Positions 17,867-26,324 of a stretch of 64,000 nt of DNA are shown here, piece by piece. The position numbers were made by a program, and so were the translations under genes. This stretch comes from JAMXLO01 sp963799415 (lineage in GTDB: Bacteria; Pseudomonadota; Alphaproteobacteria; Acetobacterales; Acetobacteraceae). The stretch's first letter is position 1; each line of letters starts with the position of its first letter. The DNA lies in the NCBI GenBank assembly GCA_963799415.1, contig CAWCXI010000014.1, positions 38,197 to 102,196 on the forward strand. Direction: 5' to 3'. The notes beneath the pieces are model-generated. The model saw only the letters and a program-made list of their open reading frames with translations, did no database searches and was not told where the DNA came from.

Positions 17867-19327
17867 CTATTCCATATCAGCAAGCGCGCGCTTCAGGGTA
17901 TCGTTGACCAGCGCGGGGTTGCCCTTGCCCGCCATCGCCTTCATCACCTGGCCCACGAAGAACCCGAACAGCTTGTCGCGGCCAGCCTTGTATTCCGCCA
18001 CCTTGTCGGCATTCGCTGCCAGCACATGAGCCACCGCCACATCGATCGCTCCAGTGTCGGTGACCTGACGCAGGCCTTTCGCTTCGACGATGGCCGCAGG
18101 ATCGTCGCCTGTTTCGATCATCGCCTCGAACACCTCCTTGGCGATGCGGCCGCTGATCGTGCTGTCGGCGATCAGGTCGAGCAGCTTGCCAAGCGATGGG
18201 GCAGACACGGGACTGTCGGCAATTGTGCGGCCGGCACGGTTCAGCGCAGCGAACAGATCGCCGGTCACCCAATTGGCGGCAATCTTCGCATCGCGGCCCT
18301 TCGCCACCGCCTCATAGTAGTCGGCCGTTGCCTGCTCGGCCACCAGCACACCGGCATCGTAGGCCGTCAGCCGATAATCGTGCATGAAGCGGCGCTTTTT
18401 CGCATCAGGCAGTTCGGGGAGCTTCGACTTCAGTTCGGCCACCCACACCTCATCGAGCACCAGCGGCAGCAGATCGGGTTCAGGAAAATAGCGGTAATCG
18501 TGTGCATCCTCCTTGCTGCGCATCGAGCGCGTGATGCCACGAGCGTGTTCGAACAGCCGCGTCTCCTGCTCGACCGCACCACCAGATTCCCACACTTCGA
18601 CCTGCCGTTTCGCCTCTGCCTCAATCGCCTGCGTGACAAAACGAATCGAGTTGACGTTCTTGACTTCGCAGCGCGTGCGGTACGGCTCGCCATGCTTGCG
18701 CACCGACACATTGACATCGGCACGCATGGAGCCTTCCTCCATGTTGCCGTCACAGGTGCCGAGGTAGCGCAGGATGGAACGCAGCTTGCGTAGATAGGCA
18801 CCGGCTTCCTCAGGCGAGCGGATGTCGGGCTCCGATACGATCTCCATCAGCGCAACGCCGGCGCGGTTCAGGTCGATGTACGACTTGGTCGGGTGCTGAT
18901 CGTGCAGCGACTTGCCAGCATCCTGCTCGAGATGCAGTCGTGTGATGCCGATCTCGCGCGTGGACCCGTCGCCAAGCTCGATCGCGACCTTGCCCTCGCC
19001 GACGATCGGATGCTGGTACTGGCTGATCTGATATCCGGCGGGCAGATCGGCATAGAAGTAGTTCTTGCGGTCGAACCGGCTGACCATGTGGATGCGCGCG
19101 TTCAGGCCCAGGCCGGTGCGCACCGCCTGCGCCACGCACTCGCGGTTGATCACCGGCAGCATGCCGGGGAACGCCGCATCAACGAAGCTCACCTGCGTAT
19201 TAGGCGACGCGCCGAAATCGGTGGCGGCGCCGGAGAACAGCTTTGCCTTGCTGATCACCTGCGCGTGAACTTCGAGGCCGACGACCACTTCCCAGGCGCC
19301 GGTCGAGCCTTCGATTGCGTAGGACAT
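17867..19327 (-). CDS. gatB: Asp-tRNA(Asn)/Glu-tRNA(Gln) amidotransferase subunit B
   Basis: At 486 aa it has the family length. The N-terminal catalytic domain shows EVVVGLEVHAQ, KLFSG, YFYADLPAGYQISQYQHP, HLEQDAGKSLHD, DLNRAGVALMEIVSEPD and the EEGSMRADVNVS motif. The C-terminal YqeY/GatB domain ends NDTLKRALADME. It binds misacylated tRNA and, with ATP and GatA-supplied ammonia, converts Glu-tRNA(Gln) or Asp-tRNA(Asn). It is the last gene of gatC-gatA-gatB; gatA ends 5 bp before its ATG. It ends in a TAG stop. Confidence 0.97.
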   Translation of the reverse strand: MSYAIEGSTGAWEVVVGLEVHAQVISKAKLFSGAATDFGASPNTQVSFVDAAFPGMLPVINRECVAQAVRTGLGLNARIHMVSRFDRKNYFYADLPAGYQISQYQHPIVGEGKVAIELGDGSTREIGITRLHLEQDAGKSLHDQHPTKSYIDLNRAGVALMEIVSEPDIRSPEEAGAYLRKLRSILRYLGTCDGNMEEGSMRADVNVSVRKHGEPYRTRCEVKNVNSIRFVTQAIEAEAKRQVEVWESGGAVEQETRLFEHARGITRSMRSKEDAHDYRYFPEPDLLPLVLDEVWVAELKSKLPELPDAKKRRFMHDYRLTAYDAGVLVAEQATADYYEAVAKGRDAKIAANWVTGDLFAALNRAGRTIADSPVSAPSLGKLLDLIADSTISGRIAKEVFEAMIETGDDPAAIVEAKGLRQVTDTGAIDVAVAHVLAANADKVAEYKAGRDKLFGFFVGQVMKAMAGKGNPALVNDTLKRALADME

Positions 19328-19332
19328 CGCGT

Positions 19333-20814
19333 TCAGCCTCCCGCGCGAATTTGCGGCAATGCGTCGAATCCTGCTGCTGTTTCCAATGCCGCACCGACGG
19401 CGAACAGCGTTTCTTCGTCGAACGGCTTGCCTATCACCTGTAGGCCGAGTGGCAGACCGTTGGCGTCGAGGCCTGCCGGCACTGAGATTGCCGGCACGCC
19501 TGCCAGATCGGCAGGACCGGTAAAGACGTCATTTAGGTACATCTGCACTGGATCATCCATGTTCTCGCCCTGTGCGAATGCCGCCGACGGTGCGGTGGGA
19601 GCAACCAGTGCGTCGACGTGCGCGAACGCCTCGGTAAAGTCGCGCAGGATCAGCGCCCTCACCTTCTGCGCCCGAATATAATATGCGTCGTAATAGCCGG
19701 CCGACAGCACATAGGTGCCGATCAGAATGCGGCGCCTGACCTCAGCACCAAACCCCGCCGCGCGCGTGCGTTCATAGAGATCGCGCAGGTCTTTGCCGTT
19801 CTCGCGCAAGCCAAATCGAACGCCGTCATAGCGCGCCAGATTGGAAGAGGCCTCGGCAGGCGCGACGATGTAATAGGCCGGCAGGGCGTACTTGGTGTGA
19901 GGCAGCGAGACATCGACGATCTCCGCGCCTGCGTCACGCAGCCACATCAGTCCTTGCTGCCACAGGCTCTCGATCTCGCCCTGCATGCCGTCGACGCGAT
20001 ATTCGCGCGGCACACCGATGCGCATCCCCTTCACGCTGCACGCGCACGCCGCCACGTAGTCCGGCACAGGAATGTCGGCACTGGTGGAATCCTTCGGATC
20101 GTGTCCCGCCATGGAGCCAAGCAGGATCGCGCAGTCCTGTACGGTGCGCGCGAAGGGTCCTGGATGATCGAGCGACGAAGCGAACGCCACCACGCCCCAG
20201 CGCGAACAGCGGCCATAGGTCGGCTTCATGCCGACGATCCCGCAAAACGATGCGGGCTGGCGGATCGAGCCGCCAGTGTCGGTACCCGTCGCACCCATCG
20301 CCAGCCGCGCCGACACTGCGGACGCTGAACCGCCGGACGAGCCGCCGGGCACCAGGGCAGCGGTGGTGTCCTGCCGCCGTTGCCACGGATTTGTCACCGG
20401 GCCATAGGCCGAGGTCATGTTCGACGAACCCATGGCGAACTCGTCCATGTTCGCCTTGCCGAGGAAGATCGCGCCGTCACGCAGCAGGTTTGCACTGACG
20501 GTGCTTTCATACGGCGGCACGAACGGGTCGAGGATGCGGCTGCCGGCGGTGGTGCGCACGCCCTCGGTGCAGAACAGGTCCTTGATCGCCAGCGGAATGC
20601 CGGTGAGCGGCGCGAACTCGCCGCGCACGAGTGCCGCATCCGCCGTATCGGCCTGCGCCAGCGCGCGCTCGCCGGTCACCGTGATGAAGGCATTGAGCCG
20701 CGTATTGAGTACATCGATCGCCGCGAGATGTGCCTCGGTCAGTTCGCGCGCGGTGAATTCGCGCGCCCGCAGCGCGTTGCGCGCCGCCGCGATGGTGAGG
20801 TCCGTGAGGCTCAC
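19333..20814 (-). CDS. gatA: Asp-tRNA(Asn)/Glu-tRNA(Gln) amidotransferase subunit A
   Basis: The 493-aa amidase has the Ser-cisSer-Lys triad in view: Lys in PLAIKDLFCTEGVRTTAGS, the serines in VPGGSSGGSASAVSARLAMGATGTDTGGSIRQPASFCGIVGMKPTYGR (glycine/serine-rich amidase signature). It hydrolyses glutamine and passes ammonia to GatB. The gene starts 4 bp inside gatC (GTGA overlap), so the subunits are probably made in step. Confidence 0.97.
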   Translation of the reverse strand: MSLTDLTIAAARNALRAREFTARELTEAHLAAIDVLNTRLNAFITVTGERALAQADTADAALVRGEFAPLTGIPLAIKDLFCTEGVRTTAGSRILDPFVPPYESTVSANLLRDGAIFLGKANMDEFAMGSSNMTSAYGPVTNPWQRRQDTTAALVPGGSSGGSASAVSARLAMGATGTDTGGSIRQPASFCGIVGMKPTYGRCSRWGVVAFASSLDHPGPFARTVQDCAILLGSMAGHDPKDSTSADIPVPDYVAACACSVKGMRIGVPREYRVDGMQGEIESLWQQGLMWLRDAGAEIVDVSLPHTKYALPAYYIVAPAEASSNLARYDGVRFGLRENGKDLRDLYERTRAAGFGAEVRRRILIGTYVLSAGYYDAYYIRAQKVRALILRDFTEAFAHVDALVAPTAPSAAFAQGENMDDPVQMYLNDVFTGPADLAGVPAISVPAGLDANGLPLGLQVIGKPFDEETLFAVGAALETAAGFDALPQIRAGG

Positions 20815-21098
20815 TCGACCACCTTCGGGACAGCGAAGAAATCGCCCGCCCGCTCCGGTGCGTTGGCCAGCACCTTGTCGGGGTAGCCACCGTCGGTCAC
20901 CACATCCTCGCGCATCTTCAGTGCCATCTGCTGCGCACCGGTCAATGGTTCGACGCCATCGACGTTCACCTCGTTAAGCTGCTCAATCCAGCCTAGGATG
21001 CCGTTCAGTTCGGCCGCCAGCCTCGCAAGTTCGTCGTCCTCGACGTGGATGCGGGCGAGCGTGGCGATGCGGCGAATGGTCGCGGGTTCGAGCGACAT
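20811..21098 (-). CDS. gatC: Asp-tRNA(Asn)/Glu-tRNA(Gln) amidotransferase subunit C
   Basis: The start chosen is ATG 21098, giving 95 aa from MSLEPATIRRIATLARI, the normal size. The frame is open further upstream, but that part is not conserved. The family pattern LARLAAELNGILGWIEQLNEVNVDGVEPL and the C-terminal RAGDFFAVPKVVE are typical. GatC wraps around GatA and stabilises its contact with GatB. It heads the operon, divergent from ruvX with 49 bp between the starts, where both promoters must lie or overlap. Confidence 0.95.
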   Translation of the reverse strand: MSLEPATIRRIATLARIHVEDDELARLAAELNGILGWIEQLNEVNVDGVEPLTGAQQMALKMREDVVTDGGYPDKVLANAPERAGDFFAVPKVVE

Positions 21099-21147
21099 GA
21101 CAGACAGACCTTTTTCGGCTGGCGGACCGGGACCATAAGCACGCGGG

Positions 21148-21609
21148 ATGCCTGTGTTCAACCTACGCGACCTGCGCGCTGCACTCGCGCGCAATCAACG
21201 GCTGATCGGCCTCGATCCGGGCAGCCGCACGATCGGCGTGGCGCTGTCGGACGTCGGCCTGTCGCTGGCGTCGCCCTATGGCAGCATTAGGCGAGGCAAG
21301 CTGCGTGACACGGCCGCCGAGATTGGCGCCATCGCACACAAGGAGGGCGCCGGCGGGCTGGTGGTGGGGTTGCCGCTATCGATGGATGGATCGGTGGGGC
21401 CGGCGGCGCAGGCGGCGCGGGACTGGGCGTTGGCACTCGCTGAAGCGACCCAATTGCCGGTTGCGCTATGGGACGAGCGACTGTCCTCCGTGGCGGTCAA
21501 TCGGTTCCTGATAGGCGAGGCCGATCTCAGCCGTCGCAAACGCGCCGCGGCGGTTGACCGGATGGCGGCCGCCTGGATGCTCCAGGCGGCGTTGGACGCC
21601 AGCCGATGA
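21148..21609 (+). CDS. ruvX: Putative pre-16S rRNA nuclease / Holliday-junction resolvase-like YqgF
   Basis: The 153-aa protein has the RNase H-like fold signature LIGLDPGSRTIGVALSD with the first catalytic Asp, LVVGLPLSMDG, LWDERLSSVAVNRFL with a catalytic Glu, and a final Asp in AAVDRMAAAWMLQ. YqgF/RuvX trims the 5' end of pre-16S rRNA in E. coli and was earlier named a resolvase. It converges on gloA, 8 bp away. Confidence 0.93.
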   Translation: MPVFNLRDLRAALARNQRLIGLDPGSRTIGVALSDVGLSLASPYGSIRRGKLRDTAAEIGAIAHKEGAGGLVVGLPLSMDGSVGPAAQAARDWALALAEATQLPVALWDERLSSVAVNRFLIGEADLSRRKRAAAVDRMAAAWMLQAALDASR

Positions 21610-21617
21610 ACGCCGGC

Positions 21618-22004
21618 TTACGGCCGCTGCACCAGTTCGATCATGTAGCCGTCCGGATCCTTGACGAAGGCGATGATCGTGGTGCCGAACTTCACTGGAC
21701 CGGCCGGGCGGGTGACAGTGCCGCCGGCCTTGGCCGCGACATCGCACGCTGCGGCCACGTCGGGCACACCGATTGCCAGATGGCCGAAGGCGCCGCCCAT
21801 CTCGTACTTCTCGACGCCATAGTTGTAGGTCAGCTCGATCGCCGTATTGCTGTCCTCATCACCGTAGCCCATGAAGGCCAGCGTGTATTTCCCGTCCGGT
21901 ACGTCCCGTCGGCGCAATTCCTTCATGCCGAACGCCTTGGAATAGAACCCGATGCTGCGATCCAGGTCGCCGACGCGCAGCATGGTGTGCAGATAGCGGC
22001 TCAT
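21618..22004 (-). CDS. gloA: Lactoylglutathione lyase (glyoxalase I)
   Basis: The 128-aa VOC protein begins MSRYLHTMLRVGDLDRSIGFY, the glyoxalase I signature with the first metal His. NTAIELTYNYG, GGAFGHLAIGVPD and DPDGYMIELVQ give the other ligands (Glu, His, Glu), pointing to a Ni/Co type enzyme. It turns the methylglyoxal-glutathione hemithioacetal into lactoylglutathione in the cytosol. Its ATG overlaps the lpxI stop (ATGA), so it rides at the end of the lipid A operon. Confidence 0.95.
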   Translation of the reverse strand: MSRYLHTMLRVGDLDRSIGFYSKAFGMKELRRRDVPDGKYTLAFMGYGDEDSNTAIELTYNYGVEKYEMGGAFGHLAIGVPDVAAACDVAAKAGGTVTRPAGPVKFGTTIIAFVKDPDGYMIELVQRP

Positions 22005-22858
22005 GTGCTCTCTCCCCTCTCAGACAGCTCATCCGGACTCAGACCCAAAAGAAACAGCCCGGCCTCGTCCGCCGCGGCTATCGCGGCATTGCGCTCCGCC
22101 AGAATGGTGCCTCCGGCCTCGAAGGCAACCCCTCGCAGACCGGCCGCCGCCGCGCCGCGCAAAGTCTCAGGTCCGATGGTGGGCAGATCGGTGCGGCGGT
22201 CTTGCCCTGGCTTGACCAGCTTCACCAGCACACCACCGCGTCCTGGCCGCGCCAGCGATATGCAGCGGGCCAGCATCGCGTCGGTGCCCTCGGCCGCCTC
22301 GACTGCAAGCACGATCCCCTGCTGCACCACGCAGCCCTGCCCGACATCGGTTGCACCGAGCGCCCTGGCAACGGCGATGCCGCGGCGAATGTCTGCCATC
22401 GCGACCGCATCGGGAGAGGCCTGCGACAGCCTCCCAGCGGGACCGAGCGCCTCGCTCAGGATCTCATGGGCGCCGAGTACCCGGAACCCCTCCTCGGCGA
22501 AGATCCTGATGACAGCGGCAAGCAATCCGTCGTCGCCGGCAAATGCGGCGCGACCGATGCGGGCCAGAATGCGGGCGCCCTCGGCATCCGGCCGCAGATC
22601 GAGCAGCGAGGGCCGCCGCACCGGCCCGACCAGCACGAGGTCCTGGCACCCATGCTCGCGAAGTGCGGCAATAATCCGCCCGGCGGCAAGGATGCGCACC
22701 ATCTCGTGCGGCCAGGGCGCCAGCACCGCCGGCTCGGCGAAGCCCTCCAGCCCGACCAGGAACACGCTGCGCCCGGTTGCGCGTGCCGCAGCCGCAACCT
22801 GACCCGGCAACTGGCCTCCGCCTGCGAGGATGCCGAGAACCCGGCGCTCCGCCGCCAC
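22001..22858 (-). CDS. lpxI: UDP-2,3-diacylglucosamine diphosphatase LpxI
   Basis: The 285-aa protein matches LpxI (DUF1009), the enzyme that many alphaproteobacteria use in place of LpxH. Visible signs are LGILAGGGQLP at the N-terminus, LVGPVRRPSL, the ARALGATDVGQGCVVQQG region with VLAVEAAEGTDAML, and LVKLVKPGQDRRTDLPTIGPETL near the C-terminus. It cleaves UDP-diacylglucosamine to lipid X plus UMP at the inner face of the membrane. A GTG start lies 3 bp after the lpxA stop. Confidence 0.95.
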   Translation of the reverse strand: MAAERRVLGILAGGGQLPGQVAAAARATGRSVFLVGLEGFAEPAVLAPWPHEMVRILAAGRIIAALREHGCQDLVLVGPVRRPSLLDLRPDAEGARILARIGRAAFAGDDGLLAAVIRIFAEEGFRVLGAHEILSEALGPAGRLSQASPDAVAMADIRRGIAVARALGATDVGQGCVVQQGIVLAVEAAEGTDAMLARCISLARPGRGGVLVKLVKPGQDRRTDLPTIGPETLRGAAAAGLRGVAFEAGGTILAERNAAIAAADEAGLFLLGLSPDELSERGEST

Positions 22859-22861
22859 CGG

Positions 22862-23686
22862 CTATTCCGCGCGGATCAGGCCCCGGTGGCTTGGCGCGTC
22901 GATGAACGCCAGAACCTCGGCGACCAGCGCCTCGTCGCCATAGCGCGCACGCGCGGCGGCCAGCCGCTGCGCGAACACGCCCTCGTGCCGGAACAGGTCG
23001 CGGAAGGCATTGTGCAGCAACTGGATCTGCGCCTTGTCGAAGCCTCGACGCTTCAGGCCGACGACGTTCAACCCCGCCAACCGCGCGCGATTGCCGATCA
23101 CGCTGCCGAACGGAATCACGTCTCCTTCGACGCCGGATACGCCGCCGATCATCGCCGCGCGGCCGATGCGCACGAACTGGTGGATCGCCGCCGCGCCGCC
23201 AATCACTGCATGGTCCTCGATCGATACATGTCCGCCCATGACCACGTTGTTGGCAACGATCACGTGGTCGCCCAGCGTACAGTCGTGCGCGACATGCGCC
23301 ACCGCCATCAGCAGGCAGTCGGCGCCGACCCGGGTAATGCCCTTGCCGGAGACGCTGCCACGATGGATCGTGCAGTGCTCGCGAACCTGGGTGCGGGCGC
23401 CGATCTCGCAGCGCGTCGGCTGGCCGGCATATTTCAGATCCTGCGGAGCGAGCCCGACGGTGCAGAACGGATACAGCACCACGTCGGGACCGATCCGGGT
23501 ATGCCCGTCAACAACAACATGTGACACCAATTGGGCACGATCCTCGATGACCGCGTCGGCGCCGACCGTGCAGTAGGGACCGATCCGCACGCCCCGGCCC
23601 AACTCGGCGCCACGCGCGACGAGTGCGGTCGGATGGACGACAGCACCGGCCGGCCGCAGCGTAATCGTGTCGGGCATAGCATCCAT
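22862..23686 (-). CDS. lpxA: Acyl-ACP--UDP-N-acetylglucosamine O-acyltransferase
   Basis: This left-handed beta-helix protein shows hexapeptide repeats from about residue 15 to 185 (GRGVRIGPYCTVG, ADCLLMAVAHVAHDCTLG), with the catalytic His in MAVAHVAHD and the loop HCTIHRGS. The C-terminal helical domain (KRRGFDKAQIQLLHNAFRDLFR) is typical. It starts lipid A synthesis by acylating UDP-GlcNAc at O-3. I chose ATG 23686 (MDAMPD); an in-frame GTG at 23701 and an ATG at 23677 are alternatives. The gene follows fabZ after 146 bp, the largest gap in the operon. Confidence 0.95.
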   Translation of the reverse strand: MDAMPDTITLRPAGAVVHPTALVARGAELGRGVRIGPYCTVGADAVIEDRAQLVSHVVVDGHTRIGPDVVLYPFCTVGLAPQDLKYAGQPTRCEIGARTQVREHCTIHRGSVSGKGITRVGADCLLMAVAHVAHDCTLGDHVIVANNVVMGGHVSIEDHAVIGGAAAIHQFVRIGRAAMIGGVSGVEGDVIPFGSVIGNRARLAGLNVVGLKRRGFDKAQIQLLHNAFRDLFRHEGVFAQRLAAARARYGDEALVAEVLAFIDAPSHRGLIRAE

Positions 23687-23832
23687 TCTGGCACGTCTCA
23701 CTGGCAGGAACGACTGCGGAGGCTAGACCGGGGCAGTCTTTCGACCAACTCAATCATTGTTGCCCCATATTTCGATGATCGGCTTGTAACCGCTTGTTTC
23801 GCCGCAGATTTTGGCGTGATTGCGGCAGTGCA

Positions 23833-24327
23833 TCAGGACGGCGGGGCGCGATCCATGATCATCGCCGCATAGGTCGCCTCGGCCACCGAGACGCCGTCCA
23901 CCCGGGCGACTGCGTTGAATTTCCAGACGTTGCCGCGATTGCGTTCCTTGGTGACGTGAATGCGCAACTGATCGCCTGGGACCACTGGTCGGCGAAACTT
24001 CGCGCCCTCGATGGACATGAAATACACCAGCTTGCCGGCGGCATCAGGGCCCAGCGTCTCCACCACCAGTACCGCGGCGGTCTGCGCCATGCTCTCGATG
24101 ATCAACACGCCCGGCATCACCGGATGCTCCGGGAAATGGCCCGCGAAGAACAATTCGTTGACCGAAACGTTCTTTATGCCGATAGCAGAACGATTATGCA
24201 CGACATCCACCACCCGGTCGATCAGCAGGAACGGATAGCGGTGCGGAATCGCGTGCATGATGCGCGCGATATCGACCACGTCGATAGTGGCATTGGATGA
24301 AACTGCCTCAGCCGCGGGCGAATCCAT
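23833..24327 (-). CDS. fabZ: (3R)-hydroxyacyl-[ACP] dehydratase
   Basis: The 164-aa hot-dog protein has IMHAIPHRYPFLLIDRV, the active-site His and Glu in FFAGHFPEHPVMPGVLIIESMAQ, and FMSIEGAKFRRPVVPGDQL. It dehydrates 3-hydroxyacyl-ACP in fatty acid elongation and, by sharing substrate with LpxA and LpxD, balances phospholipid and lipid A. It begins 5 bp after the lpxD stop. Confidence 0.97.
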   Translation of the reverse strand: MDSPAAEAVSSNATIDVVDIARIMHAIPHRYPFLLIDRVVDVVHNRSAIGIKNVSVNELFFAGHFPEHPVMPGVLIIESMAQTAAVLVVETLGPDAAGKLVYFMSIEGAKFRRPVVPGDQLRIHVTKERNRGNVWKFNAVARVDGVSVAEATYAAMIMDRAPPS

Positions 24328-24332
24328 GACGC

Positions 24333-25405
24333 TCAGTCCGTATCTGTCTCCGTCCCCGCCGTCTTGTCCTTCGACCGTTTGGCGGTCGCCTCACGCACCA
24401 ATCGCCGCAGCACGGCGATATGGCGGAAAAATTCCCGCACCGGCTGTGCCGGGCTGCCCACCACATCTGCGCCGACCGGCACGTTCGACGTGACGCCGGC
24501 CTGCGCCCCGATACGCGCCCGGCTCCCGATCCGTAGATGGCCCGTGAATCCCGCCTGGCCACCAACCATGACGTGGTCTTCCAGGGTCGTGGAACCGGAA
24601 ATGCCGACTTGAGAGACGATCACGCAGCCGCGCCCAAGGCTGACGTTGTGCCCGATCTGCACCAGATTGTCGAGGCGCGAACCGGCTCCGATACGCGTGT
24701 CTCGCAGCGAACCGCGATCGATGGTGGTGTTGGCGCCGATCTCCACATCATCCTCGATCACCACACGGCCAAGCTGCGGCACGCTGAGATACTCTTTGCC
24801 GGTCGCCGCGAAGCCAAATCCGTCCTGGCCGATGCGCGCGCCGGGATGCACGACCACACGGTCGCCGAGCAGCGCGTGGCTGAGCGATGCGTGGGCGCCG
24901 ATCCGACAGTCGGCACCCAGTACCACGCCGGGGCCAATAAAGGCGCCTGCGCCGACGCCGCTCCGGGGGCCGACCTCCGCCCGCGCACTGATCACGGCCA
25001 ACGGCCCAATCTCAGCGCTTGGATCGATCGAAGCGTCGGCAGCCATAACGGTAGACGGGTGCACGCCAGGCTGCACCAGCGGCACTGGATGGAACAGTGC
25101 GGCAACGCGTGCCCAGGCAACGTAGGGCCCGCAGCAATGGCGATGGCGGTCGGCGGCACGCGATCGGCCATGTCGGGGTGCACGATGACAGCGCCGGCCC
25201 GCGTCTCGGCCAACGCAGCGGCATACTTGCGGTTATCGAGAAAACTCACGTCGCCCGGGCCCGCCGTTTGCAGCGGTCCCACGCCGGTCAGCGTCAGGTT
25301 ACCCGGCGGCGCCTTCGCCTGCGCCGCATCGGCGACCGCCTTGAGACTATACGGGCCGCTTCGGTCGAAGAATCGGGGATCTCCGGCGATCGGCGGCCAA
25401 TCCAT
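24333..25405 (-). pseudogene. lpxD: UDP-3-O-acylglucosamine N-acyltransferase, one frameshift
   Basis: The N-terminal uridine-binding domain runs from ATG 25405 (GVGPLQTAGPGDVSFLDNRKY). Near 25124-25130, in GGGCCC, one base is missing; the frame then continues YVAWARVAALFHPVPLVQPGVHPS, the normal LpxD linker. The left-handed beta-helix follows with GQDGFGFA, GANTTIDRGSLRDT and the catalytic His in DNLVQIGHNVSLG. Adding one base gives about 357 aa, full length. LpxD adds the N-linked 3-hydroxyacyl chain of lipid A. Because the gene is essential in most Gram-negatives and otherwise intact, I think the shift is a homopolymer sequencing error. Confidence 0.9.
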
Positions 25406-25427
25406 GTGCCCGAGTCCTGATGGCGGC

Positions 25428-26324
25428 TCAACGGTGCTGTTGCTGCGCTGCCGGAGGGGCGGCTGGCGGCTTCGCGGGGGGCTTGGCCGGGGATGTTGAC
25501 GGCTGCTGCTCGCTCACCGGGGTGGCACCTTCCGCTGGCTTCATTGCCACCGGCGATACGCCGTCCGGCGGTATCGTCACTGCCGCAAGCACCTTGTTCA
25601 GGTCCTCCACCACCACGGGTGTCAGGTCGAATTCGTTGACGGTCCCGAGGATCTGGGCGCGATTCAGAACCAGGTTGATGCCGCGGCTGATCGCCACCTG
25701 CTGCGTCACCATTTCGGTCGCGCGGTCGATCTGCGCCATCACATACTGGCTGGCCTCCTGGATGACGCGGTTGCGCTCGCCGAACACGCGACGCAACTCG
25801 GCGATCCGGTCCTGCAGATCCTTCTCACGCGTGCGGATCTGCTCCGGCGTGAGCTTGCCGCGGTCGTTGGCCAAGCCCGCACCCAGATCGCGCAGAGCAA
25901 CCTGCTCTTTCTGCGCGTCCTCGTTCAGCTTTTGACGCCGCGCCACGAATTCCTTGTCCGCCTGCTGGAAGGCGGTGGAGGCGCGCATCACGTCAGCCAC
26001 CGACAGCACGCCGACGATGGCGGCCGGCGGGGTGGGGCCTTTCGGGAGCGGCGGCACCTCGGGCGGCGGCGGCAGTTGCACCTGAACCTGCGGAGACTGC
26101 CCTTCGGCACCAGGCACGGCGCCTTCCGACATGAGGCCGGCACCCGGAGCCTCCCCTGGCTGCGCCGTGGGCGTCGGACGTGGCGCTGCCGGCCGCGGGG
26201 CCGCAGCGCGTGGCTGGTTCGGGACGAACCATTGCTGGTTCTGCTGAGCCGCGGTCGGCGATGTGTAAGCCGACAGAACGGCAGCCACCAAGGCGGCTCC
26301 CGCGAAGAGACGGTATGACAACAC
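25428..26324 (-). CDS. skp: OmpH/Skp-family periplasmic chaperone, extended
   Basis: The 298-aa protein has a signal peptide (AGAALVAAVLSAYTSPTAAQ), then a Pro/Ala-rich stretch of about 80 residues, then an OmpH domain from IVGVLSVADVMRASTAFQQ with long amphipathic helices (RRQKLNEDAQKEQ to NRVIQEASQYVMAQIDRA). A second Pro/Ala-rich tail (TSPAKPPAKPPAAPPAA) ends it. Skp holds unfolded outer-membrane proteins for BamA. Classic Skp is about 160 aa, so both low-complexity flanks are additions. The GTG start shares one base with the bamA TAG stop. Confidence 0.88.
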   Translation of the reverse strand: MLSYRLFAGAALVAAVLSAYTSPTAAQQNQQWFVPNQPRAAAPRPAAPRPTPTAQPGEAPGAGLMSEGAVPGAEGQSPQVQVQLPPPPEVPPLPKGPTPPAAIVGVLSVADVMRASTAFQQADKEFVARRQKLNEDAQKEQVALRDLGAGLANDRGKLTPEQIRTREKDLQDRIAELRRVFGERNRVIQEASQYVMAQIDRATEMVTQQVAISRGINLVLNRAQILGTVNEFDLTPVVVEDLNKVLAAVTIPPDGVSPVAMKPAEGATPVSEQQPSTSPAKPPAKPPAAPPAAQQQHR